Shown here: positions 7,190 to 15,258 of the stretch, in pieces
Layout: each line of letters starts with the position of its first letter
Position numbering within the stretch: the first letter of the stretch is position 1
NCBI GenBank assembly: GCA_033852165.1
Contig: JAWSUZ010000074.1
Span: 1 to 64,000 of the forward strand
Direction of reading: 5' to 3'
DNA: 64,000 nucleotides
Origin: Agarilytica sp033852165
GTDB lineage: Bacteria > Pseudomonadota > Gammaproteobacteria > Pseudomonadales > Cellvibrionaceae
Notes under the pieces: model-generated
Database searches by the model: none
What the model was told of the DNA's origin: nothing
The model's input: only the letters and a program-made list of their open reading frames with translations
Position numbers and translations under genes: made by a program

Positions 7190-8917
7190 TTATGCGATCT
7201 CTATGTGATTTTTTTCACCCAAGTTAATGCGCTGGTCAGCTTCGGCGATTGTGGTTTCTCGGTGCGCAATAATAACAATCGTTAATGTCCCTTGTAGTTT
7301 TCTTAAGGCCGCCTGTATTTGTTGTTCATTTTCATTGTCCAGCGCACTGGTTGCTTCATCTAGAATCAATAATTGTGGGCGTGTTAACAGGGCGCGAGCT
7401 AAAGCCAAACGCTGACGCTCACCACCTGAAAGCCGAACACCCCGATCACCGATAAGCGTATCGAGTCCTTCGGGCAGCTGTGCCACAAACTCATCCGCCG
7501 CCGATATTTTTAGGCATTGCCATAACTCTTCTTCTGTCGCACTGGGAAGGACCCATTGTAAATTGGCTCTTACAGAATCATGAAAAAGATAGACTTCTTG
7601 GGTGACGTAGGCGACTGTCTGGCGCCACGCGAGTCGACTGTTTTTGTCGAGTCGTTGTTCATCGCAATATATATCACCGCTGCTGGGTTCGAGTAAACCT
7701 GCGATAATATCCGCGAGTGTTGATTTACCCGCTCCAGAGGAACCGACAAGGGCAAGAGTCTGATTTTTTTTGATCTCAAGACAGAGATTTTGAAAAATTT
7801 CACTCTCATTTCCAGGATAACAAAAATTCAGATTTTTGATATGAATGGCATGCTTTAATTGCGGGCTATCTTGGTGAGCATGTATCGTCTCTTGTTCTTT
7901 CTCGCAACTTTTCAACATCTGATGCACATCGTCAAAAGCTGGCACTTTGTGTAAAAGCTGTTGGTAGGTTTTTTGCATCTGGGTTAGTTGAGGCAGTAGA
8001 CGCGAGAAAATAATTAACAATAAAAGAATGTTTGGCAAGGGAACAGTGAATATAGTGAGGGAGATGTAAAAAAAACCACTGAATGCCATCACAGCGCCGA
8101 CCATATGAACCCATTGGGTTAAGGCATTCATTTTTGTGAGACGCACTTGCTGCGTTTCAAGTGCTTCACTCACCTGTGAGAGTTTGTCCGCATGATAGCC
8201 CTCGCTCGCGTAGCTTTTTATCATTTTTAAACTGCTAAGCTGTTCGGTTAACATCTGAAAAATTGTTTTAAAGTTGATAAGTTGGTTGCGGCCGGAACCG
8301 AATATTATTTTGTTCAATGGAAAAAGTAAGGCCAACAATAGAAAAGCAAAAGCCACGGCCAGCAGCGTCATTTTCCATGAAAGTAAAAAGGCCAGCCCCA
8401 GCATAATCACACTCAACACTAATTGACTTAAAAAAAACAGCATTAGTTGGGATGCGTGGCCAATGGCTTGGACTTGTCCAGACAGGCAATGAATAAAGTC
8501 AGACATTTTATTTTGAACAATAAACTGCCAGTTGCTATGCAGTAATTGCCGGTATAATCGGTTGCGTAAAAAACTGATATAGCGTTGTTGTAAAATGGTA
8601 CTTTTTACGGTCAACAAATAACGTAGTGATGCGATCACACTGATAATGACAATGTAAATAAATAATATGTGGTGTAATTGTGCGTCCACCCCAAATGTAT
8701 TGAAAAGCCTGTCGGCGGTCTGGGTGATGCCCGTTTGATTGGTGCCCACCATGTCCAAACCCACGATTTGTAACAATGGGAAGATAAAAAGGAGGCCAAT
8801 TCCAGCGCTTAAACCTTGGATGAATATTAGTACCAATACGACGGTTTGTTGGCCGGGGGCAAAGTGATAAAATTCCCGAAATGCTAACCAGAGAACAGAG
8901 ATATTATTGATGCGCAT
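7190..8917 (-). CDS. Lasso-peptide ABC exporter (D protein)
   Basis: A 575-residue half-transporter: six membrane segments in residues 20-310, then an ATPase domain with Walker A GSSGAGKST (about 392-400), Q-loop VTQE, signature LSGGERQ (about 496), Walker B LLILDEATSALD (516-527) and H-loop IAHRE. As a homodimer it would export the mature peptide across the inner membrane and give self-immunity. It has no peptidase-C39 domain, consistent with leader removal by the separate B2 protein. It is the third gene of the minus-strand B1-B2-D operon. Confidence 0.9.
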   Translation of the reverse strand: MRINNISVLWLAFREFYHFAPGQQTVVLVLIFIQGLSAGIGLLFIFPLLQIVGLDMVGTNQTGITQTADRLFNTFGVDAQLHHILFIYIVIISVIASLRYLLTVKSTILQQRYISFLRNRLYRQLLHSNWQFIVQNKMSDFIHCLSGQVQAIGHASQLMLFFLSQLVLSVIMLGLAFLLSWKMTLLAVAFAFLLLALLFPLNKIIFGSGRNQLINFKTIFQMLTEQLSSLKMIKSYASEGYHADKLSQVSEALETQQVRLTKMNALTQWVHMVGAVMAFSGFFYISLTIFTVPLPNILLLLIIFSRLLPQLTQMQKTYQQLLHKVPAFDDVHQMLKSCEKEQETIHAHQDSPQLKHAIHIKNLNFCYPGNESEIFQNLCLEIKKNQTLALVGSSGAGKSTLADIIAGLLEPSSGDIYCDEQRLDKNSRLAWRQTVAYVTQEVYLFHDSVRANLQWVLPSATEEELWQCLKISAADEFVAQLPEGLDTLIGDRGVRLSGGERQRLALARALLTRPQLLILDEATSALDNENEQQIQAALRKLQGTLTIVIIAHRETTIAEADQRINLGEKNHIEIA

Positions 8918-8969
8918 TTCAGGATTCTACTTTCAATTGCTAGCGACCTTTATTTATTCTTGGCGTAAT

Positions 8970-9515
8970 TCAGTCGCCGTGTATATGCGCACGAACATGT
9001 GTGCGGTTTATTTTTTGTGGCAATAATGTTGATGACACAAAGACACTCACTACAGGGTAAGACTGGTGCCCCTCGCGTCCGGTGACCACCCAAGGCCCCA
9101 CCTTTACCCAGGCGTGAGCTTTCATTGGGTCGGTGTGATCTCCAGTTAAACGTGCGCCTAAACAGATAACATGAGGTATGTGGTAGAAGTTCAATAGTAT
9201 TCGGGCCATTACTGCTTGCACTAGGCATTTGGACTGCCAAGGAGTGTAGCGTGCAACAAGCGCCGTGATACGGCCAATTCGCCAAGCTACATCCAACTCC
9301 TGTTGCGAAACCAGTGAGGACACTTGGTGGTTTTTGTAGTGTTGTCCCAAGCTTCGCACCAACCAGCGAAAGCGAATGGTCAGCAATGACAAGCGAATGA
9401 ACCCGCTAATGGGAAACAAAATAAAAAGCCACGCTTTTTCTCGCCACGGTAGTCGCCAAAAACTGCCAAGTTTTTTCTTTGGGCAAGTGAATATTATTTT
9501 AACACCCATTATCAA
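8970..9515 (-). CDS. Lasso leader peptidase B2 (transglutaminase-like)
   Basis: About 180 residues. Residues 27-58 are hydrophobic and basic as in other B2 proteins. The Cys protease core follows: C97 in YTPWQSKCLVQAVMARILL and H134 in MKAHAWVKVG, the catalytic Cys and His of the transglutaminase-like fold. The third acidic residue is less clear; VGPWVVTGREG follows the His. B2 cuts the precursor after Glu43, with the B1 protein delivering the leader. The start may be Met1 or Met3. It lies between B1 and the exporter with gaps of about 50 bases. Confidence 0.88.
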   Translation of the reverse strand: MIMGVKIIFTCPKKKLGSFWRLPWREKAWLFILFPISGFIRLSLLTIRFRWLVRSLGQHYKNHQVSSLVSQQELDVAWRIGRITALVARYTPWQSKCLVQAVMARILLNFYHIPHVICLGARLTGDHTDPMKAHAWVKVGPWVVTGREGHQSYPVVSVFVSSTLLPQKINRTHVRAHIHGD

Positions 9516-9568
9516 AGGCTATGTTTCAGTCAAAATAGGGGCTGTATCTTGTAAGCAACGCATGAGGA

Positions 9569-9856
9569 TTAAGGACTGACCTCAATGGCATCTTGTTCTG
9601 CAAGTTGATGCAGAAAATTCAAAACATCTCTTTGGCACTGTTCGTGATCCACCTCATATTCTTCTTGTAAAGATTGACAAATCTGCGCCACCGGTTTGAA
9701 GCTGTCAATTTGATTCCAGATGCAGCTGGCAATCGTATCTAAGCCATAATACTGGCCTTTATCGATGTTCATCATCACCGTTTCACCATCGATAGTGGCT
9801 TGGACAAGGGTGTCATTGCGTTGAATGCTACTGGTAAGTGTTATTTTTTTAGCCAT
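9569..9856 (-). CDS. Lasso B1 protein: PqqD-like RiPP recognition element
   Basis: 95 residues matching the PqqD/RRE winged-helix fold: an N-terminal beta hairpin (TLVQATIDGETVMMNIDKGQYYGLDTIASCIWNQI) and a helical half (VAQICQSLQEEYEVDHEQCQRDVLNFLHQLAEQDAIE). It should bind the leader of the precursor (WYPPKMKVLDGSQT region) and bring it to B2. Split B1 and B2 genes with a D exporter are typical of Gram-positive lasso clusters and of a subset of proteobacterial ones. It is first in its operon, divergent from the cyclase gene. Confidence 0.9.
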   Translation of the reverse strand: MAKKITLTSSIQRNDTLVQATIDGETVMMNIDKGQYYGLDTIASCIWNQIDSFKPVAQICQSLQEEYEVDHEQCQRDVLNFLHQLAEQDAIEVSP

Positions 9857-9908
9857 ACTATATTCTCAGAGGAAACAATATCTATCGCATAATTATTAGC
9901 TCAAAGAT

Positions 9909-9944
9909 CGCAACGATACAAGTTGCGCTGTCACTTCGTGTGAC
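9909..9944. promoter_or_regulatory. Two inverted repeats in the divergent lasso promoter region
   Basis: Between B1 and the cyclase gene, CGCAAC (9909-9914) pairs with GTTGCG (9922-9927), and immediately after GTCAC (9930-9934) pairs with GTGAC (9940-9944). Two adjacent dyads in a 111-base divergent intergenic region are candidate operator sites that could control both arms. No regulator gene is present in the locus. The cyclase ribosome site GGGGGA follows at about 9959. Confidence 0.4.
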
Positions 9945-9967
9945 GGGATAAAAATAAAAGGGGGAAT

Positions 9968-11953
9968 ATGAGCAGCCTACATGCCTGTTGGCACAACCAG
10001 TCAGACGCCAAACCGGCGCACACCTTAACTAAAATGCTGAATGCGTCGAATTACTGGCAGCCAGACGCTTTATGTCAGTGGAGTGATTTGAAAAATAATG
10101 TTGGTTTGGGCAAAGCCCAACTCTTTAACGCGGCACACAGTAAGAAAGATAAAGTTTTTTTTGATTCACTATCCGGCCTTGCCATTACCGCGAATGCTCG
10201 TATTGATAACCGCAATGCCTTGGCGAGATCATTACAGCTGGAAGAAAGCGACCCTTCCATTACCACTGATGGGCAACTCATTTTGCAGTGTTATATTCGT
10301 TGGGGCCGTGAGTGCCCTGCGCACCTGCGCGGCGATTTTGTTTTTGTTATATGGGATCAGCATCGGAAAAAACTCTTTTGTGCGCGTGACCACTTTGGCA
10401 TTAAAATCTTGTTTTATTCTCATAGCCGAGCGGGAGTGATGGTGAGCAATGAACATAACGCGTTTTTCACTTCTGGCTGGCATGAGGCGAACAGCATTGA
10501 TGAAGAATGGCTGGTAAAACAGCTGTGGGGCTTAGGCCCCAAGTCCTTAACTTCGCCATGTTCAGGCATTGCGGTATTGCCGCCAGCTCACAGCCTTGAG
10601 CTGGATGCGGATGGCATAAAACTTTCGTGTTACTGGCACTTAAAATCGAAAAGCCACGCTTCACGGTTGAGTGACGAAGCACTCATTCAAGAATTAAAAC
10701 GCCGCTTTGAGGCTGCGGTGCGCGTGCGTACAGAAAGTGAATTTCCTGTTGGAGCCGAATTGAGCGAGGGACTTGATTCAAATGGCATTGTGGGATTTGC
10801 CGCACAACACATGCAACAAACACCTCTATACACGTTTTCATATGACTGTTTGGCACTTGATGATGAAAACCGTCATGTTTGGGCCAACACCTATGCTGAC
10901 ATTGAAGCTATGTTGGCCATGCATGAAAACATACAACCCGTTTGGCAAGCGGACACGGAAAACACCATTAGGGGGCAACAGCGGGATGACAAGCAGGCGT
11001 TTTATCGTGCCTTTGGAGGTATCGTACCTGTCCGTGGTGTCCAAGCTCGGCGCGCCCGTTTGGCGCGTGACCGAGGGATACGGGTTATGTTGTCGGGATG
11101 GGGTGGAGATCACTGTGTGACCAGTTATGGTGACAACTACGCAGATGAATTGTTTCGCCGAGGTCAGTTGATACGGCTGTCCCAATTACTTAGAGCAAAA
11201 AAGTTTCGGGGTAGAGGCGAAGCCATTACGAGTGCCTGCTTATGGTTGTCGCTTAAAAAGCTTATGCCAAAATTTCATGTCTTCTTAAGAAAAAGCCGGC
11301 CTGGAGTTGAAAGAGCGTCGGAACAGAGAGCCCGGCATCATTTTCTTGAAAAAAAATGGCAGAAGCGTTTTGGCCTGAATACGGCGTTGGCTAACCATCA
11401 TCGTGTTTACCAGTGCCAGTCGGTGAAACAGAAAGAGCAACTTGAGTTATTTGGCCTTAGTTTGACCAAGCGCCTGGTTGAATCTGAGTTGATCGGGCGT
11501 CAATTTCGCCTCGAATTCCGTTTTCCTATGTTAGATGTGGATTTAGTGGAGTTTGCACACAACCTCCCCAGTCATTTGAAAATTCACGAAGGCGTTGAAC
11601 GTTATGCTTTTCGACGTGTGCTCGAGGGCGTGACCACCAAACGCATCCAGTGGCGCATAAAGGCGGATGCTGACTATCCCAATCGGGATCGGACGGCTGA
11701 AACTGATTGTCGGATAATGCGCTTGCGGGAGAGACTGCCTAGCAGCAAACTTATGGCTCGTTTTAGCAGCAAAATGGCATTGAATCATTGCTTGGAGTTT
11801 CGAGATCGCCCCTTACTTGATCGCCTGGAATTTCTACTGGATGTGGAAACGCATTATTTTTCTGCGGAAAGCCCCTCAATGTCTAAGGTGGAGACTTCGA
11901 TAAAGGAACATAGTGTTTTACAAAATGCTCATGCTACAGAGGGTTCCGAGTGA
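9968..11953 (+). CDS. Lasso cyclase (asparagine synthetase-like C protein)
   Basis: A 661-residue ATP-dependent macrolactam synthetase. Residues 1-200 are a class-II glutaminase-like domain that lacks the catalytic Cys2 (MSSLHACW), as in other lasso cyclases, so it does not use glutamine. The synthetase domain has the PP-loop as SEGLDS (about 266-271) and SGWGGDH (about 376-382). It adenylates Glu8 of the core and joins it to the Gly1 amine while the tail is threaded. GGGGGA precedes the ATG at 9968. Its stop overlaps the GTG start of the next gene (GTGA), so the plus-strand genes are coupled. Confidence 0.92.
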   Translation: MSSLHACWHNQSDAKPAHTLTKMLNASNYWQPDALCQWSDLKNNVGLGKAQLFNAAHSKKDKVFFDSLSGLAITANARIDNRNALARSLQLEESDPSITTDGQLILQCYIRWGRECPAHLRGDFVFVIWDQHRKKLFCARDHFGIKILFYSHSRAGVMVSNEHNAFFTSGWHEANSIDEEWLVKQLWGLGPKSLTSPCSGIAVLPPAHSLELDADGIKLSCYWHLKSKSHASRLSDEALIQELKRRFEAAVRVRTESEFPVGAELSEGLDSNGIVGFAAQHMQQTPLYTFSYDCLALDDENRHVWANTYADIEAMLAMHENIQPVWQADTENTIRGQQRDDKQAFYRAFGGIVPVRGVQARRARLARDRGIRVMLSGWGGDHCVTSYGDNYADELFRRGQLIRLSQLLRAKKFRGRGEAITSACLWLSLKKLMPKFHVFLRKSRPGVERASEQRARHHFLEKKWQKRFGLNTALANHHRVYQCQSVKQKEQLELFGLSLTKRLVESELIGRQFRLEFRFPMLDVDLVEFAHNLPSHLKIHEGVERYAFRRVLEGVTTKRIQWRIKADADYPNRDRTAETDCRIMRLRERLPSSKLMARFSSKMALNHCLEFRDRPLLDRLEFLLDVETHYFSAESPSMSKVETSIKEHSVLQNAHATEGSE

Positions 11954-12891
11954 GTGCTCTGGTAGTGAAACATGACGTTTCGCCACTTCCGCTGGACTAT
12001 GCGTCCTACGGGGAAAAGTATTTTTTGCATTGCATCACAGGTCCATCGACAAAACCAAACGATGCCTTTATCACGCAGACTGAGCGCCGAATGGTCACAT
12101 CTGAAGCGACACGACAACTTGTCTTTGTTGATGAAATAAAAAATCGCGAACGTGAGCCTATTGCCGGGTTGATATTTCACAGTGCTCGCTGTGGTTCGAC
12201 GTTGTTGTGCAACATGCTTGATTCTCTGCCGAACTGTTATGTTGTCAGGGAAAGTGGTGTGCTGAATAAACTGCTGCATGATCGCACGCTCAGTACGGCG
12301 CAAAGACAGGGACTGCTGTCAGCCGCTTTAATCTGTTATAGCCGCTACGCGAGCAGCATAGGCGCTCGCTGCGTGATTAAATTTACCAGCCATTGTGCCT
12401 TGCGCATGCCCGACATTCGGGCCTTGTTACCTGACACGCCCTGGGTCTATTTGCACCGTGAGCCTGAGGAGGTTGTGCAATCCCAGCTAAAAAAACGCGC
12501 GGGTTGGGTGTCCTCAACATTTGTTCGTCAAGTCCTTGATGTGCCCAAAGAGCAAGTCCCCCAACAAACCGCCCAGCAAGTAGCGCTCATGCTAAAACAT
12601 TGTTACCAAGAGGTGATTCAGCGGAAGAGCGAGCAGCCAAATGGTCGACTCTTAAGTTATGAACGGCTAGTCGCCAGTGGAGGTACTGTAGCTTCAGAGG
12701 TGGCCCGTTATTTCGGCTTTATTCCGTCGGAAGGTGAGGTGTCAAACATGGCCTTGTGTTTAAGTGTGGACGCCAAGACCGGCAGCCAACGAAAGCCAGA
12801 GTCACATAGATACGCTTCCCAACAAAAACTCGAGGTGGAGCAAGCGTGCCAACGCTGCAGGAAAGAATATGAGTCCTTATGTGACGGGTGA
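11950..12891 (+). CDS. Sulfotransferase-family protein, lasso locus (first)
   Basis: 313 residues with a P-loop of the Sulfotransfer_3 type: LIFHSARCGSTLLCNML at residues 75-90, where R80, S83 and T84 would bind the 5'-phosphosulfate of PAPS, followed by a conserved acidic residue (RESGVL). VYLHREPEEVVQSQLKKR at about 163 corresponds to the 3'-phosphate-binding segment. The GTG start has a GAGGG ribosome site and overlaps the cyclase stop. The likely role is tailoring of the lasso peptide, but members of this fold also act on other substrates; the position between cyclase and oxygenase is the main argument. Confidence 0.78.
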   Translation: MSALVVKHDVSPLPLDYASYGEKYFLHCITGPSTKPNDAFITQTERRMVTSEATRQLVFVDEIKNREREPIAGLIFHSARCGSTLLCNMLDSLPNCYVVRESGVLNKLLHDRTLSTAQRQGLLSAALICYSRYASSIGARCVIKFTSHCALRMPDIRALLPDTPWVYLHREPEEVVQSQLKKRAGWVSSTFVRQVLDVPKEQVPQQTAQQVALMLKHCYQEVIQRKSEQPNGRLLSYERLVASGGTVASEVARYFGFIPSEGEVSNMALCLSVDAKTGSQRKPESHRYASQQKLEVEQACQRCRKEYESLCDG

Positions 12892-13828
12892 TGATGCCCT
12901 TAGTGGTGTAGGTGGAGATCTCGAGCGATACGCTGGCCATAGCCATTACCAGTTCCCAGAATCTGTTCGTCTGCTCAACGACCCCCTATTTAAATCCCGC
13001 CTGCTTGAGAAACTTCATTTTCGCCTGGAGCAGTCGTCCGACCCTCAACTTTACCGATCAATAGTGGACACCTACCGCCGCGCAGGCGATTTGGTGCAGG
13101 CCGCCGAATATGCCAGCAAATGGGCCGCGTTGGAGCCAGATAACCCTCAGGTTGTGTATCTAGTTAAACTATTGTTGCAGCAACCACTTTCTAATAGCCC
13201 CTACACCGCCGCCGACATTCAGCCGGCGCCCGTCATTACGATCGATCATTTTCTTGATAAAGAGGAACGCGAGTATTTCTGGTGCAAAGCCATGGCGTCA
13301 GAAAAGAGTTTTGAAAAAGCAGGAATGGGGTATGGAGATACCCCAGTGATAGATTGCTCGCGCCGTGATACGGAAGTACTCAAGCTTGACGGGAAGGAAA
13401 AAAAAACATTACGCGAGAAAATCGACAGCCAAGTGGAGGGTCTTTTTGAGCACTTACAATGGGAGTCAAAACCGGTCAAGAAAATCGAAGTCAAGTTGAC
13501 AGCACACACTCAAGGTGGTTTTTTTCAGATCCACCAGGACCGTTATCCTCGTGACCCCGGAGTCTGTGAAAGCCGCCAACTGAGCTGGGTTTGTTATTTT
13601 CATGCACAACCTAAGCGGTATCGTGGTGGTGACCTTGTATTATTCGATTCCAGTTGCCAGAGGAAAAACCATCAATGCAATACTCTCAACTACACACGTT
13701 ACGTACCCAAGGATAATCAGTTGGTGTTTTTTCCCTCTTGTTTTTTTCATGCCGTGACTCCGGTGAGTTTAATGCAAGCCGGGTTTGAATCAAGCCGTTT
13801 TGCATTGGTTGGTCATGTGCGGTGTTGA
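12869..13828 (+). CDS. 2-oxoglutarate/Fe(II) oxygenase, lasso locus
   Basis: 319 residues from the ATG at 12869, chosen because of the AGGA ribosome site and because the longer frame from 12764 runs deep into the sulfotransferase gene. Residues about 55-105 look TPR-like (YRSIVDTYRRAGDLVQAAEYASKWAALEPDNP). The C-terminal half is a prolyl-hydroxylase-like double-stranded beta helix: iron ligands H222 and D224 in FFQIHQD and H294 in CFFHAVTPV, with R310 (SSRFALVGH) as the 2OG anchor. It probably hydroxylates a residue of the precursor or mature peptide. It overlaps the preceding gene by 23 bases. Confidence 0.85.
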   Translation: MSPYVTGDDALSGVGGDLERYAGHSHYQFPESVRLLNDPLFKSRLLEKLHFRLEQSSDPQLYRSIVDTYRRAGDLVQAAEYASKWAALEPDNPQVVYLVKLLLQQPLSNSPYTAADIQPAPVITIDHFLDKEEREYFWCKAMASEKSFEKAGMGYGDTPVIDCSRRDTEVLKLDGKEKKTLREKIDSQVEGLFEHLQWESKPVKKIEVKLTAHTQGGFFQIHQDRYPRDPGVCESRQLSWVCYFHAQPKRYRGGDLVLFDSSCQRKNHQCNTLNYTRYVPKDNQLVFFPSCFFHAVTPVSLMQAGFESSRFALVGHVRC

Positions 13829-13948
13829 GTCTGCATTTGTGGCTTGCAATCAGCGCCATAAATAATAGCGTCAGTGTGCTATAAATAATGGAGAGTGATT
13901 GAAGCTGTAGTTAATAACATTAAAAATAATAGTGACTGGAGGTATTCA

Positions 13949-14125
13949 ATGAGCAATATTAGCAGTGAAATTGATGACAATGATGCAGAGCAGCTGTCTC
14001 CCACAGAGGATTCCCTGAGGGCTCGCAAGTCATGGTATCCGCCTAAAATGAAAGTTCTTGATGGCTCCCAAACAGAAGGGAAAAGCGCTTCGGATTTCGA
14101 AACTCCTGACTTTGGGCCTAGCTAG
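13949..14125 (+). CDS. Lasso peptide precursor (A)
   Basis: A 58-residue precursor. The ATG at 13949 has a strong GGAGG six bases upstream; the longer frame from 13895 has none. Residues 1-27 are acidic. Residues 29-42 (WYPPKMKVLDGSQT) match the W/Y-x-x-P-x-L/M-x-x-L-D leader motif bound by B1 proteins. Thr42 is at -2 and Glu43 at -1 before Gly44. Predicted core: GKSASDFETPDFGPS, with Gly1, Glu8 for an 8-residue macrolactam, a 7-residue loop/tail, and C-terminal Ser15. The terminal Ser and the adjacent kinase gene parallel paeninodin. About 120 AT-rich bases upstream could hold its own promoter. Core limits are inferred. Confidence 0.88.
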   Translation: MSNISSEIDDNDAEQLSPTEDSLRARKSWYPPKMKVLDGSQTEGKSASDFETPDFGPS

Positions 14126-14174
14126 TGTCCATCCTGAAATAGGACTCTGCTACGGAAAAATATAAACACTCATC

Positions 14175-14233
14175 TTTGCGTCACTACATGTAGTTGTTTG
14201 CAATAAGCAAACGCTCACATGTAGTGACGCAAA
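14175..14233 (+). promoter_or_regulatory. Long stem-loop between precursor and kinase genes
   Basis: A perfect 17-base inverted repeat (14175-14191 and 14217-14233) encloses a second hairpin, GTTTGC (14196-14201) with GCAAAC (14207-14212). The outer stem can extend with interrupted pairing into AAAC/GTTT on both sides. There is no long T-run after it, so it is not a textbook terminator. It may act as an attenuator or 3' stabiliser that yields more precursor mRNA than enzyme mRNA. Confidence 0.65.
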
Positions 14234-14346
14234 TCTAAGAGTTTCTATTTCCCCTCGCGACGAGCCATTTCTGGATGGGCACTAGCTAAACCCTATCCAA
14301 ATGGAGGGTTGAATTTACGCGTTAACTTTTTTGGGGAGGCCTCTAT

Positions 14347-15258
14347 TTGGGGAAAATACAAATATATACCGCGTTTGGTTTGAACATATCCAGTGATATA
14401 GAACTTTCTTTGCTCCGAGCAAACACGTCAGGGCCTTATGACATTTGTTTTGCGCGTGGCAATGTCAGTAAATCCGGGCTTGAAGGCGCTGCGGTGATTC
14501 GTCCGCACAGTCAGACTTCGCCGAACGTATTGTGGTTTCATGCCCCTGGTATTGCTTGGTTTTATGTGACTGGCGGCAGCCAAGTAGTCTACGAGCCCGA
14601 GAAAGGCGCCGATGAACAAAGTATTCGGCTTTATTTACTGGGAACGTGTATGGGGGCGCTTATGCATCAGCGCAACCGCTTGGTGATCCACGGGAACGCT
14701 GTACGCATCGGGGGGGAGTGTGTCGTTTTCGCCGGAATTTCCGGAAACGGTAAATCCACATTGGCCACCGCATTATATCAAAAGGGCTACCAACTTTTGG
14801 CTGATGACCTCGCCGTTATCGATGAGCACTATCAGGTGCTTCCCTCCTATCCACAAATCAAACTTTGGCGTAATACCGCAGATAAGCTTGGAATTGACGT
14901 AAGCTTGTTGTCACGAATTCGCCCACAAATAGAAAAATATGTATTGCCTTTGACTCACGGATTTTGCGACCAGGCGCTGCCGATTAAAGCGGTGTATATT
15001 CTTAGCACCCACAACCAAGATACTTTTGAGTTCAACCCCATCCGCGGTGTTGATAAGTTTATTCTAATGAAAAACCAGACTTACCGCGTTGGCCACCTGG
15101 AAGGACTTGGTTTAAGAGCTCAGCACCTAAAACTATGCGCCCAATTGGCTGATCGGACTGTTATGACTCGAATTGTCAGGCCGCGAAAAGGTTTCGCGCT
15201 GGACAAACTTGTAAACTTGATAGAAGAGGATATGCAAAAAAACGGAATTGCGGCGTGA
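14347..15258 (+). CDS. HPr kinase/phosphorylase-like lasso peptide kinase
   Basis: 303 residues with the HprK C-terminal kinase fold: HGNAV at 115-119, Walker A GISGNGKST at 130-138, LLADDLAVID at 151-159 (catalytic acidic pair) and YPQIKLW near 168. Homologues in paeninodin-type clusters phosphorylate the C-terminal Ser of the lasso precursor, and the core here ends in Ser. The start is TTG at 14347: GGGGAGG lies seven bases upstream and no in-frame ATG is near. Its stop overlaps the GTG of the next gene (GTGA). Confidence 0.85.
   Translation: MGKIQIYTAFGLNISSDIELSLLRANTSGPYDICFARGNVSKSGLEGAAVIRPHSQTSPNVLWFHAPGIAWFYVTGGSQVVYEPEKGADEQSIRLYLLGTCMGALMHQRNRLVIHGNAVRIGGECVVFAGISGNGKSTLATALYQKGYQLLADDLAVIDEHYQVLPSYPQIKLWRNTADKLGIDVSLLSRIRPQIEKYVLPLTHGFCDQALPIKAVYILSTHNQDTFEFNPIRGVDKFILMKNQTYRVGHLEGLGLRAQHLKLCAQLADRTVMTRIVRPRKGFALDKLVNLIEEDMQKNGIAA

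Noticed and set aside
11929..12303. Long minus-strand frame antisense to the first sulfotransferase gene
   Set aside because: Shadow frame of a well-supported gene on the other strand.
12764..12868. Upstream extension of the oxygenase gene
   Set aside because: Lies inside the sulfotransferase gene; the ATG at 12869 has a ribosome site and is the better start.
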